From: Methylocystis sp.
GTDB taxonomy: Bacteria > Pseudomonadota > Alphaproteobacteria > Rhizobiales > Beijerinckiaceae
DNA: 8,381 nucleotides
Assembly: GCA_023253795.1 (NCBI GenBank)
Contig: JALRFG010000080.1
Coordinates: 1 to 8,381 of the forward strand
Reading direction: 5' to 3'
Each line of letters starts with the position of its first letter. Within the stretch, counting starts at the first letter, position 1. Below the pieces are notes generated by a model, which saw only the letters and a list, made by a program, of their open reading frames with translations, searched no databases and was not told where the DNA came from. The position numbers and the translations under genes are program-made. Positions 1 to 7,396 of this stretch are shown piece by piece.

Positions 1-22
1 CGAATACACTCTTCTCACGTCA

Positions 23-28
23 TATAAT
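23..28 (+). promoter_or_regulatory. Possible -10 element upstream of modE
   Basis: TATAAT at this position is a perfect match to the sigma-70 -10 consensus and lies in the most AT-rich stretch of the window. A matching -35 element would fall at or just before the window edge and no TTGACA-like hexamer is visible there. If real, the transcript would have a leader of about 120 nt before modE, containing the two inverted repeats listed separately. AT-rich sequence yields such hexamers easily, so this is weak. Confidence 0.3.
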
Positions 29-85
29 TTATTTACTTAGCGAGAGCAAGCCATCACGCGGCCGACCGCGGCGTTATTAAAACAT

Positions 86-109
86 CTAATTGAAAATAAA
101 AAGAATTAG
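86..109. repeat. Inverted repeat in modE leader (6 bp arms)
   Basis: CTAATT (86-91) and AATTAG (104-109) form a perfect inverted repeat with a 12 nt A-rich spacer, about 45 bp before the modE start. Such dyads can be operators. ModE-family proteins bind palindromic AT-rich sites, and some regulate themselves or neighbouring molybdate transport genes. The arms do not match the E. coli ModE consensus (TATAT-centred arms) well, so the link to ModE is inference. Confidence 0.25.
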
Positions 110-110
110 C

Positions 111-143
111 TGTATGAATGGAGCTATTGAGATTTTGCATACA
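111..143. repeat. Inverted repeat just before modE start
   Basis: TGTATG (111-116) and CATACA (138-143) are perfect inverted 6-mers separated by 21 nt. They end 11 bp before the modE start codon, so a protein bound here could block transcription or translation initiation. The spacer is long for one dimer site, and 6-mer arms can occur by chance. Function is unproven. Confidence 0.22.
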
Positions 144-154
144 TTGAGCCGTAA

Positions 155-943
155 ATGCCCAAGCCCAAAATTGACGCGACAATTTCTCTGCGGAGTGGCG
201 ACCGTTTTCTGGTCGGGAGAGACCGCATCAAACTTTTAGAGGCGGTCGCAAAACACGGCAGTATCAGCAAAGCCGCAAAGGCCGTCGGCTATAGCTACAA
301 AACCGCGTGGGACTCCGTCGACGCCATCAATAATCTTCTGCCCAGCCCCGCTTTTGTGACAAAAATGGGCGGCTCAGGCGGCGGCGGAGGCGCACATGTC
401 ACGGAAGAAGGCCTGCGCCTGATCGATACCTTTCATAAAATCGAGGAAAAACTCGCCCGCCTGTCGTCCCGGATTTCGGAAACAGGCCTGCTTGGCGATG
501 AGGAGCTGCTTCTCTTCACCTTCGGCGCGCGCATATCCAGCAGAAACGCCTTTCATTGTGTGATTGAGAAAATCCGTAAAGGTCCCGTAGACGTCGAACT
601 CCATCTGCGCCTCGCCTCAGGCGCAGAACTGATCGCCGTTGTGACAAACGCCGCGGTTGACGAACTCGAACTGGATATTGGCAAAAAAGTTCTCGCGCTT
701 GTCAAAGCCTATGCGATCAATCTTTCCAACCAAAAGCGTGCGGGTGATGAAAACAATGTTTCCGGAACCGTCACAAGACTCATCAAGGGCCCAAAAAGCT
801 GGGAGATTTTGCTGAGCATTGGGGACGGAAAAACGCTGACGACGGTTATTCCGCTCGAGCGCGCAGAGAAACTGGAGATCAAGAAAGGCGATAAATTAAT
901 CGCTCATTTTAGCCCGCAGGATGTGATTATCGCGGCGAATTAG
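155..943 (+). CDS. modE: ModE, molybdate-responsive transcriptional regulator
   Basis: ModE-family cytoplasmic DNA-binding protein. In characterised members it binds molybdate and controls molybdate uptake and molybdoenzyme genes. The 262 residues equal the length of E. coli ModE. Residues about 22-95 form the LysR-like winged helix (GSISKAAKAVGYSYKTAWD at 35-53), followed by the family's glycine run (72-79) and a short linker helix. Two Mop/TOBE domains follow (about 129-190 and 201-260). SSRN (128-131) and K184 align with the SARN and Lys positions that contact molybdate in E. coli ModE. The ATG at 155 starts the protein where the family starts, although the ribosome binding site is weak and no in-frame alternative was seen upstream. 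No modABC genes are in view; they could lie left of the window. GC is lower than in the neighbours (about 45-52% in four of the lines counted), and lysine AAA codons are common. Convergent with gldA. Confidence 0.93.
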   Translation: MPKPKIDATISLRSGDRFLVGRDRIKLLEAVAKHGSISKAAKAVGYSYKTAWDSVDAINNLLPSPAFVTKMGGSGGGGGAHVTEEGLRLIDTFHKIEEKLARLSSRISETGLLGDEELLLFTFGARISSRNAFHCVIEKIRKGPVDVELHLRLASGAELIAVVTNAAVDELELDIGKKVLALVKAYAINLSNQKRAGDENNVSGTVTRLIKGPKSWEILLSIGDGKTLTTVIPLERAEKLEIKKGDKLIAHFSPQDVIIAAN

Positions 944-944
944 T

Positions 945-963
945 ACGTGTGACGCTCACATGT
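945..963. terminator. Hairpin between convergent modE and gldA ends
   Basis: Bases 945-952 and 956-963 can form an 8 bp stem (one G-T pair) around a CGC loop. It begins 2 bases after the modE stop and overlaps the gldA stop codon. A short TTCTT stretch follows on the + strand but there is no clean T-run. Position favours a weak bidirectional terminator; the sequence alone does not establish it. Confidence 0.28.
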
Positions 964-2065
964 TCTTGTCACGAAACGCCCGGCCATAGGCGTCGGCCGC
1001 GAAAATAGCGTCCGCCAGACGATCCGGCGTTACCGGGAAGGGCTCGTGATGCGCGCTTTCGCCTTCGACCAGCGCGCGTGTCGCCACAGCCATCGCTTTC
1101 GCGCAGGAGAATGCGCCAAGGCCAATTTCCGCAAGCGTGACCGGTAGCCCGACCCGGACGCAAAACCCATAGACTTCATCGAGAAGCGCAGGTTCTTGCT
1201 CCTCGAGCATTAGTTGCACAAGCGTACCGATTGCGACCTTTTCGCCATGCATGAAATCATGCGTCTCGGGCAGCGCCGTCAGCCCGTTATGCACTGAGTG
1301 GGCGGCGGCAAGGCCGGCGGACTCGAAGCCAAGCCCGGAGAGCAGAGTATTCGCTTCCACCACATTTTCGAAAGCCGGCGTCACCACGCCCTGACGCGCC
1401 GCCGACAGCGCGGCCGGACCATCCTTCAGAAGCGTGCGGTAGCATAGTTCAGCAATCGCCAGCGCCGCGAGGGTGGGCGCGCCGCCGGGCACATTCGCCT
1501 TGCCGGCCGCTGCGGAGGCGCGCGCTTCAAAATAGGTCGCCAGCGCATCGCCCATGCCGGCGACGAATGTGCGCACCGGCGCACGCAGAATGACGGCGCT
1601 ATCCACCAGCACCAGATCGGGGTTGCGCCGGTAATACTGGATTGTCTCGAAAACGCCTGTTTCCGAATAAATCACCGAGAGCGCGCTACACGGCGCGTCG
1701 CTCGCCGCAGTTGTCGGGCAACATACGATCGGCAGCGCCAATGCCCCTGCGACGGCCCGCGCCATATCAAGCGTTTTGCCTCCGCCGGCGCCGATGATCG
1801 TGGTGGCGTTGAAACGCTGCGCCGCCGCCACGCCCTTGCTGATTTCGGCAAGCGAGCACTCACCGCCAAAATCGAAAATATCCATTTCAAGATTGTGCGC
1901 GGCGAAGCTCTCGCGCCAAACAGGCTCCAGAGCGGCGCGCGGCGACCGGGTGGTGATCACCAGCGTTCGCGCACCGAGCGCCAGATGCGCCAATTGGGCA
2001 GCAAGCTCTGATGTCGCCCCCGCCCCTTGAACATATCGCGTCGGCGAACAAAAAATCCTGAGCAT
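956..2065 (-). CDS. gldA: Glycerol dehydrogenase (iron-containing ADH superfamily)
   Basis: NAD-dependent glycerol dehydrogenase (EC 1.1.1.6 family), which interconverts glycerol and dihydroxyacetone in the cytoplasm using a divalent metal, usually zinc. At 369 residues it is full length (family about 367-370). The nucleotide loop GAGGGKTLD is at 92-100. The GldA signature PTTAASDAPCSALSVIY spans 117-133, with D123 at the substrate-contacting position. The metal ligands are D173 (in GMGDALATYFEA), H256 (in AAHSVHNGLT) and H273 (in HGEKVAIG), matching Asp173/His256/His274 of the Bacillus enzyme. The ATG at 2065 is preceded on its strand by GAGG with a 6 nt spacer, and by GGAGG further up. It is transcribed divergently from pepN and convergently with modE. 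No kinase or glycerol uptake gene is nearby, so its role (glycerol use, dihydroxyacetone or methylglyoxal reduction) is open. Confidence 0.9.
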   Translation of the reverse strand: MLRIFCSPTRYVQGAGATSELAAQLAHLALGARTLVITTRSPRAALEPVWRESFAAHNLEMDIFDFGGECSLAEISKGVAAAQRFNATTIIGAGGGKTLDMARAVAGALALPIVCCPTTAASDAPCSALSVIYSETGVFETIQYYRRNPDLVLVDSAVILRAPVRTFVAGMGDALATYFEARASAAAGKANVPGGAPTLAALAIAELCYRTLLKDGPAALSAARQGVVTPAFENVVEANTLLSGLGFESAGLAAAHSVHNGLTALPETHDFMHGEKVAIGTLVQLMLEEQEPALLDEVYGFCVRVGLPVTLAEIGLGAFSCAKAMAVATRALVEGESAHHEPFPVTPDRLADAIFAADAYGRAFRDKNM

Positions 2066-2248
2066 CGCTGGCCTCTTTCCTCCCGTTTAACCCGTCTTCG
2101 AGCATCCGTCGACAGGCGGACAAGCCCGGAGAAAGCCCTGTTCCCGGGCCTCAACGGCGCTTCCGGCCCGGCTGGCCGCCATCGCAATGCTTGCCGCGCG
2201 CCTTATATGAGATATTCAGCAGCAGTCGCTCAATCGCTGGAGTTTCTT
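2066..2248. promoter_or_regulatory. Divergent intergenic region between gldA and pepN
   Basis: This 183 bp gap must contain the start signals of both gldA (leftward) and pepN (rightward). The middle is GC-rich: GCCCGG (2124-2129) and CCGGGC (2144-2149) form a 6 bp inverted repeat with a 14 nt spacer. Just before pepN, 2203-2216 is AT-rich (TTATATGAGATATT) and could hold a -10 element, but no convincing -35 partner at normal spacing was found. No operator could be assigned. Confidence 0.4.
2239..2242 (+). promoter_or_regulatory. Ribosome binding site that sets the pepN start
   Basis: GGAG lies 6 nt before the ATG at 2249. It favours this start over two in-frame alternatives: the ATG at 2207, with no comparable site, and the open frame reaching back to 2027, inside gldA on the other strand. 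Confidence 0.6.
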
Positions 2249-4900
2249 ATGCGCCACGCCGCCAATGTCCCTGTTCGTCTTGTCGATTACCGGCCAGCCG
2301 ATTTCCTGATCGACTCCGTCGATCTCGATTTCCGCCTGCACCCGACGGCGACCAAGGCGTTTGCAAGGCTGGCGCTGCGACGCAATCCCAAGGGCGATCC
2401 GTCAGCGCCGCTGGCGCTTGATGGCGACGGACTGACGCTGCTCGGCGCAACGCTCGATGGCCGTTTGCTCGATCCCCAGGAATACACGGCGACCCCGGAT
2501 CGCTTCGTGCTGACGGCGACGCCCGATGCGCCTTTTGTGCTCGAGATGGAAACCGAGGTGAACCCCTCGGCCAACACACAGCTTTCCGGCCTGTATCGCT
2601 CGGGCTCCGCCTATTGCACGCAATGCGAGGCGGAGGGCTTTCGCCGCATCGCCTATTTCCTCGATCGACCGGACGTGCTCAGCGTCTACGCGACCCGGAT
2701 TGAAGCCGAGAAAGCGGAAGCGCCCATCCTGCTCTCTAACGGCAATCCTGTAGAGGCCGGCGATATCGCCGGGACGACCCGCCATTACGCCATCTGGCGC
2801 GATCCCTTCCCCAAACCGTCTTATCTCTTCGCGCTCGTCGGCGGCGATCTCGGCGTGCTGCGCGACGCCTTCACAACCATGTCGGGACGCCGGATCGATC
2901 TGGCCATCTATGTGGAGCATGGCAAGGAGCCGCGCGCCGCCTACGCCATGGACGCGCTCAAACGATCGATGCGCTGGGACGAAGAGAAGTTCGGTCGCGA
3001 ATATGATCTCGACGTGTTCAATATCGTCGCCGTCTCTGACTTCAATATGGGCGCGATGGAGAATAAAGGCCTGAACGTCTTCAACGACAAATATGTACTG
3101 GCGTCGCCGGAAACCGCGACCGATCACGATTACGCCGGCATCGAGGCGGTCATCGCCCACGAATATTTTCATAACTGGACAGGCAATCGCATCACCTGTC
3201 GCGACTGGTTTCAGCTCTGCCTCAAGGAAGGGCTGACGGTGTTTCGCGATCAGGAGTTCTCCGCCGATCAACGCTCACGCGCCGTGGAGCGGATCAGCGA
3301 TGTGCGCGGTCTGCGGTTGGCGCAATTTCCGGAAGACGCCGGACCGCTCGCGCATCCCGTGCGGCCGGATGTCTATCACGAGATCAACAACTTCTACACC
3401 GCGACCGTCTATGAGAAAGGCGCAGAGTTGGTGCGTGCGCTGCGCACGCTGATCGGGGACGACGCCTTCCGGCGCGGCATGGATCTATATTTCGAACGTT
3501 TCGACGGCGTTGCGGCGACGGTGGAGGATTTCCTGTCCTGCTTCGCCCAAGCGTCGGGACGCGATCTGTCGCATTTCGCTCTATGGTACAGCCAGGCTGG
3601 CACCCCGATCGTCTCCACCGAGGGCGCCTATGATCCGACGCGACACGTCTTTTCGCTCACGTTGCGACAGGAAACCCTGCCGACGCCCGGACAAAGCGAC
3701 AAAAAGCCCGTCGTGATCCCGGTCGCGCTGGCGCTGTTTGGCAAGAATGGCCAGAAGATCAAACTCGTCAGCCCCGACGCGCGCGATGATGAATTGCAGC
3801 GCGGCGTTTTCGAACTGACGACAGCCTCGCGCACAATCACCTTCACGCAGGTTCCTTCCCGACCGGCTCCGTCTCTGCTGCGCGGCTTCTCTGCGCCGGT
3901 ACGGCTTGAGCCAGCGCCTGACAGCGCCGATCTCGAACGACTGCTCGCCTGCGACGATGATCCCTTCAATCGTTGGCAGGCGGCGCAAACGCTCGCGCTG
4001 CGCGCCATCTTCTCGCGCATCGCGGCGGCGCAGGCCGGGGCGACAGCGCCAACGGCTCCCGGCTATATTGACGCGCTCAAGGCTTTGCTGACGAAAGCCG
4101 AAGATGATCCGGCCTTCGCTGCGCAGGCGCTGGCCCTGCCCTCCGAGATCGATTTGGCGCGCGAGACGCGTGAGAATGTCGATCCTGATGTTCTCTTTGC
4201 AGCGCGGATGGGACTGCGGGCGGAAATCGGCCGCGCCTTCGCCAATGACTTCGAACGTCTCTACGCTGCGATGAACAATAATGGCCCCTATACGCCGGAT
4301 GCCGCCAGCGCTGGTCGGCGGGCCCTGCGCGCCGTGGCGCTCGATTTTGTCGCCGCCGGGGAAGTGGCGAAAGGCGCTAAACTGGCGGCTGAGCAATTCG
4401 CGCACGCGACCAATATGACCGATCGTCTCTCGGCGCTATCCGCACTGACCCTGATCGGCGGTCCGGCGCGCGAAACGGCGCTCGAACAATTTTATGCGCA
4501 ATTTGCCGGCGACGGGCTGGTGCTTGATAAATGGTTCGCGCTTCAGGCGATGATCCCGGAAGAGGGAACCACCCATCGCGTCGTTACGCTGATGACGCAT
4601 CCGGAGTTTTCGCTCTCCAACCCCAATCGGGTTCGTGCGCTGTTGGGAACGTTCACGAACGGCAACCTCACCCGTTTCCATGCGCTCGACGGTTCTGGCT
4701 ACGATCTGTTGACCCGCGTTGTGCTGGAGCTCGATCCGCGCAACCCGCAGGTTGCGGCGCGTCTGCTCTCCTCTCTACGCGCATGGCGTACGATGGAGCC
4801 ACGGCGGCGCGCGCTGATCGAGACGCGTTTGCGGCATATTCTCGACCAGCCTGCGCTCTCCGCCGACGTCAAGGACATCGCCACGCGTGCGCTGGCCTGA
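2249..4900 (+). CDS. pepN: Aminopeptidase N (M1 family, PepN type)
   Basis: Zinc metallo-aminopeptidase that removes N-terminal residues from peptides in the cytoplasm, finishing protein turnover. The predicted 883 residues compare with 870 in E. coli PepN. An N-terminal beta domain opens with the family's VRLxDYRPxDFLID pattern. The catalytic domain carries the exopeptidase motif GAMEN (268-272). Zinc site HEYFH (304-308) has E327 as third ligand, in the usual 19-residue spacing, and E305 as catalytic base. Y388 in NFYTATVYEKG aligns with transition-state Tyr381 of E. coli. An Ig-like segment and a long alpha-helical C-terminal domain follow. All key residues are offset by +7 from E. coli, with none missing. 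The open frame extends upstream to 2027, but residues there are unlike the family, so the ATG at 2249 with GGAG was chosen; the ATG at 2207 is the alternative. It is followed by the pleC-like control region with no obvious terminator. Confidence 0.95.
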   Translation: MRHAANVPVRLVDYRPADFLIDSVDLDFRLHPTATKAFARLALRRNPKGDPSAPLALDGDGLTLLGATLDGRLLDPQEYTATPDRFVLTATPDAPFVLEMETEVNPSANTQLSGLYRSGSAYCTQCEAEGFRRIAYFLDRPDVLSVYATRIEAEKAEAPILLSNGNPVEAGDIAGTTRHYAIWRDPFPKPSYLFALVGGDLGVLRDAFTTMSGRRIDLAIYVEHGKEPRAAYAMDALKRSMRWDEEKFGREYDLDVFNIVAVSDFNMGAMENKGLNVFNDKYVLASPETATDHDYAGIEAVIAHEYFHNWTGNRITCRDWFQLCLKEGLTVFRDQEFSADQRSRAVERISDVRGLRLAQFPEDAGPLAHPVRPDVYHEINNFYTATVYEKGAELVRALRTLIGDDAFRRGMDLYFERFDGVAATVEDFLSCFAQASGRDLSHFALWYSQAGTPIVSTEGAYDPTRHVFSLTLRQETLPTPGQSDKKPVVIPVALALFGKNGQKIKLVSPDARDDELQRGVFELTTASRTITFTQVPSRPAPSLLRGFSAPVRLEPAPDSADLERLLACDDDPFNRWQAAQTLALRAIFSRIAAAQAGATAPTAPGYIDALKALLTKAEDDPAFAAQALALPSEIDLARETRENVDPDVLFAARMGLRAEIGRAFANDFERLYAAMNNNGPYTPDAASAGRRALRAVALDFVAAGEVAKGAKLAAEQFAHATNMTDRLSALSALTLIGGPARETALEQFYAQFAGDGLVLDKWFALQAMIPEEGTTHRVVTLMTHPEFSLSNPNRVRALLGTFTNGNLTRFHALDGSGYDLLTRVVLELDPRNPQVAARLLSSLRAWRTMEPRRRALIETRLRHILDQPALSADVKDIATRALA

Positions 4901-5031
4901 CCAAAAATGAGTCCGGCGCAATTAACTTCTCATTAAGGTCTGGACAAACGACTCAAGAGCGATTCGAATGGAGGTGATTCGGGGGGCCTCCCGCCTGCCT
5001 GTGAAATCGCCGACAATTCGGAGATGCCTGA
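4901..5031 (+). promoter_or_regulatory. Control region of the PleC-like kinase gene
   Basis: This 131 bp gap after pepN holds a CtrA-type box (4922-4936) and four GANTC sequences: GAGTC 4909-4913, GACTC 4950-4954, GATTC 4961-4965 and GATTC 4976-4980. A fifth, GAGTC 5061-5065, lies just inside the gene. By eye only about nine others occur in the remaining 8.2 kb. In alphaproteobacteria GANTC is the target of the cell-cycle methyltransferase CcrM, and GANTC-rich promoters are often cell-cycle controlled. The kinase ribosome binding site GGAG (5020-5023) sits 8 nt before its ATG. Confidence 0.55.
4922..4936 (+). promoter_or_regulatory. CtrA-type binding site (TTAA-N7-TTAA)
   Basis: TTAACTTCTCATTAA is an exact match to TTAA-N7-TTAA, the full binding site of the cell-cycle response regulator CtrA. 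It ends 95 bp before the start of the PleC-like kinase. CtrA sites that activate often overlap the -35 region, which would put a transcription start near 4965-4970; no clear -10 is visible. Two TTAA words at this spacing are unusual in DNA this GC-rich. Binding itself is inferred. Confidence 0.5.
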
Positions 5032-7362
5032 ATGGCGCGCGCCAACGCAGCCAGAGCGATGAGTCACGCCGAAACGGTCTGGAGCGGCTATCGCTTTGGC
5101 GATGACAAGCCGCCGAAGAACGGCGACGGACTGCCCCGTCTGGCTTTTATCGTTTGCGCGATCTGTCTCATTAGCCTTATCGCCTTCATCGCCTCCCTCA
5201 CCACGTCAATGCAGGACCGACTGGTCGACGAAGCCACGGCGGATCTCGATATTTTTGCGCGCCTTGTCTCGCGCGATCTTCAGGACGACATCCGGCCGAA
5301 TGCTCTTTCGCTCGGCGACAGCTTCAATCGCATTGTGCCGCGACGGCTGCTGACGCACGGCCGCCGTGTGCTGCTGACCGACGCCAATGGACGCGTCGCC
5401 GCCGCTTTCCCCCCCTTGCCGTCACAAGATGCAACACTGGCCGATGTGCTTGGCGCCAATAAGGATGTCGCGGCGCTTCTTACCGGTGACCGCGTGATGC
5501 GCGTTACGCTCGCCAATGGCGCGCCGGCTCTCGCCACTATGCGTAAACTGCCCGCGCCCTTCGGGCAGGTGGCGATGATCCACCCGATCGACAATGTGCT
5601 CGGCGACTGGCGTGCGGCGGCGGCGCAATATGCGCTGCTTTTCGCTGTCACCACGACGATGCTGCTGATGATTGTCTATGGCTATTTTCGTCAGTCTCGT
5701 GAACGTCAGGCGGCGGAAGCCATTAACGCGACGATCCGCCGGCGCCTCGATACGGCGCTTTCCAGCGGCCGCTGCGGCTTATGGGACTGGGACGTGAAGG
5801 CGGGTCAGGTCTATTGGTCCGACTCTATGTATGAAATGCTCGGTCTGCCAGCCGAGGGCCGTAGCGTGTCATTCGATGAAATTAATGCGCTGATCCATCC
5901 AGACGATGGCGATCTTTCCGCCGTCGCTGATCTGGCGATAGCGTCTCAAAACCGCACGATCGAACATGAGTTTCGCGCCCGCCACGCCAATGGCGCGTGG
6001 ATCTGGCTGCGCGCCCGCGCCCAGCTGATTGATGATGCTTCAGCGAACAACGGCGCCAGCCCGCATCTGGTTGGCATTGCGGTTGATGTTTCGGAGCAGC
6101 ATATGCTCGCCGAACACAAGACGCTGGCGAGCGCCCGTCTTCGTGACGCTATCGAGTCGATCTCTGAAGCCTTCGTCTTGTGGGACGCTGAAAACCGCCT
6201 CGTCGCCTGCAATTCGAAATTCATCGATCTTTACGCCCTCACTGACCAGGAGGCGCTCAAGGGGGCAAGCTATGCGCAGGTGATGCGCGCAGCACGCGCG
6301 CCTGTGACGCAGACCGAGACCTCTTCCGCAACGCTGCGCGCAAGCGATGCGCGCACCTATGAAGCCAGACTCGCCGACGGTCGCTGGCTGCAAGTCAATG
6401 AGCGCCGCACCAAGGATGGCGGACATGTCTCTGTTGGCGCCGACATCACCGCGCTTAAACGCAATGAAGAACAGCTGCGCGACTCCGAGCGCCAGTTGAC
6501 CGCAAGCGTCGCCGATCTCACCCGCTCGCGTCAGATGCTGGAAATGCAGGCGCAGCAGCTGGCGACGCTCGCTGAGGAGTATCACCACCAGAAAGCCGAG
6601 GCCGAAGCCGCCTATCAGGCGAAATCAGAATTTCTCGCCAATATGAGCCATGAATTGCGGACCCCGCTCAACGCCATCATCGGCTTTGCCGAAATGATGC
6701 AAGCAGAGCCCTTTGGCGCGCTCGGTTCACCGAAATATCTCGAATATTGCAACAACATCCATAAGGGCGGCAGCTATCTGAATGAGGTGTTGAGCGATAT
6801 TCTCGACATGTCGATGCTGGAGACCGGCCAGATGCGGCTCGCAGAGCGCGAATTGCGCGTCACCGACGCCATCCGCCGCGCTGTGGCGCAATGGCGGCCG
6901 CGCATCGAGGAAAAGGGCCTAGCGCTCAATATCGACTGCGCCGATGATCTCTATTGCGTCGGCGACCTGCCCGCCATCGTCAAGACGCTGGGCGCGCTTT
7001 TGTCGAATAGCGTGAAATTCACAGACGCGGATGGCGCCGTGCACATACGCGCCCGCCGGTGTGGCGACATGGTCGCCCTCTATGTCGCCGACACAGGTCG
7101 CGGCATCGATCCACAGGCGTTGTCACGCCTGGGACGGCCTTTCGAGCAAAACGCGGCTGTTCTGGAGAATGGTATGAAGGGCTCTGGCCTCGGGCTCGCC
7201 ATCGCCCGCGCCTTGATGGATCTCCATGGCGGCGCATTACGCATTCGTTCGCAACAAGGCGTCGGCACGGTCGCCATGATCCGCCTTCCCTGCCCGACGC
7301 CGCTTTCGCAGTCTGCCGCTATCGGCCCAGCAAACGCGCAGCAGGCGCAATCGGCCGCTTGA
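5032..7362 (+). CDS. pleC: PleC/DivJ-family membrane sensor histidine kinase
   Basis: Inner-membrane sensor kinase/phosphatase of 776 residues. Membrane segments lie at about 37-58 and 198-218, enclosing a periplasmic domain of about 140 residues. Next come a PAS domain (about 240-358, with WDWDVKAGQVYWSD and IHPDD), a second PAS (about 367-477), a coiled coil (about 475-530), HisKA with phosphoacceptor H540 (NMSHELRTPLN), and an ATPase domain with N659, DTGRGID (687-693) and GSGLGLAIARA (717-727). The HisKA stretch 561-594 (FGALGSPKYLEYC, then DILDMS) is typical of the PleC/DivJ/PdhS kinases that act on the polarity regulator DivK. The two membrane spans and periplasmic domain resemble PleC more than soluble PdhS; DivJ or another DivK-family kinase is possible. 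The ATG at 5032 has GGAG 8 nt upstream; an ATG at 5059 is an alternative. No receiver domain or response regulator adjoins it, as expected for this family. Confidence 0.8.
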   Translation: MARANAARAMSHAETVWSGYRFGDDKPPKNGDGLPRLAFIVCAICLISLIAFIASLTTSMQDRLVDEATADLDIFARLVSRDLQDDIRPNALSLGDSFNRIVPRRLLTHGRRVLLTDANGRVAAAFPPLPSQDATLADVLGANKDVAALLTGDRVMRVTLANGAPALATMRKLPAPFGQVAMIHPIDNVLGDWRAAAAQYALLFAVTTTMLLMIVYGYFRQSRERQAAEAINATIRRRLDTALSSGRCGLWDWDVKAGQVYWSDSMYEMLGLPAEGRSVSFDEINALIHPDDGDLSAVADLAIASQNRTIEHEFRARHANGAWIWLRARAQLIDDASANNGASPHLVGIAVDVSEQHMLAEHKTLASARLRDAIESISEAFVLWDAENRLVACNSKFIDLYALTDQEALKGASYAQVMRAARAPVTQTETSSATLRASDARTYEARLADGRWLQVNERRTKDGGHVSVGADITALKRNEEQLRDSERQLTASVADLTRSRQMLEMQAQQLATLAEEYHHQKAEAEAAYQAKSEFLANMSHELRTPLNAIIGFAEMMQAEPFGALGSPKYLEYCNNIHKGGSYLNEVLSDILDMSMLETGQMRLAERELRVTDAIRRAVAQWRPRIEEKGLALNIDCADDLYCVGDLPAIVKTLGALLSNSVKFTDADGAVHIRARRCGDMVALYVADTGRGIDPQALSRLGRPFEQNAAVLENGMKGSGLGLAIARALMDLHGGALRIRSQQGVGTVAMIRLPCPTPLSQSAAIGPANAQQAQSAA

Positions 7363-7365
7363 TAC

Positions 7366-7392
7366 GGACGAATATTCGCGCCAGTTTTTATT
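7366..7392 (+). terminator. Possible intrinsic terminator of the PleC-like gene
   Basis: The palindrome CGAATATTCG (7369-7378), extended by GG (7366-7367) opposite CC (7381-7382) across a small bulge, is followed by TTTTTATT (7385-7392). It lies just after the kinase stop codon in the 34 bp gap between convergent genes. The stem is short and AT-rich in its core, so it would be weak. Confidence 0.35.
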
Positions 7393-7396
7393 GAAG

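Noticed and set aside
57..70. CGCGG/CCGCG inverted repeat (57-61, 66-70) as terminator of a gene to the left.
   Set aside because: Only a 5 bp stem with no T-run after it on either strand.
2027..2248. Upstream extension of the pepN frame, which would overlap gldA on the other strand.
   Set aside because: The extra residues do not resemble the PepN N-terminus, and the ATG at 2249 has a well-placed GGAG and matches the family's start.
2402..3271. Long open frame of 289 codons on the minus strand inside pepN.
   Set aside because: It is antisense to the catalytic core of pepN, has no recognisable domain, and such frames are common opposite GC-rich genes.
3581..4405. Open frame of 274 codons on the minus strand inside pepN.
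   Set aside because: Arg-rich antisense shadow of the pepN C-terminal region with no family features.
4531..4977. Open frame of 148 codons on the plus strand overlapping the pepN 3' end and the kinase control region.
   Set aside because: Its residues are a frame-shifted reading of pepN with no domain; the pepN frame is clearly the coding one.
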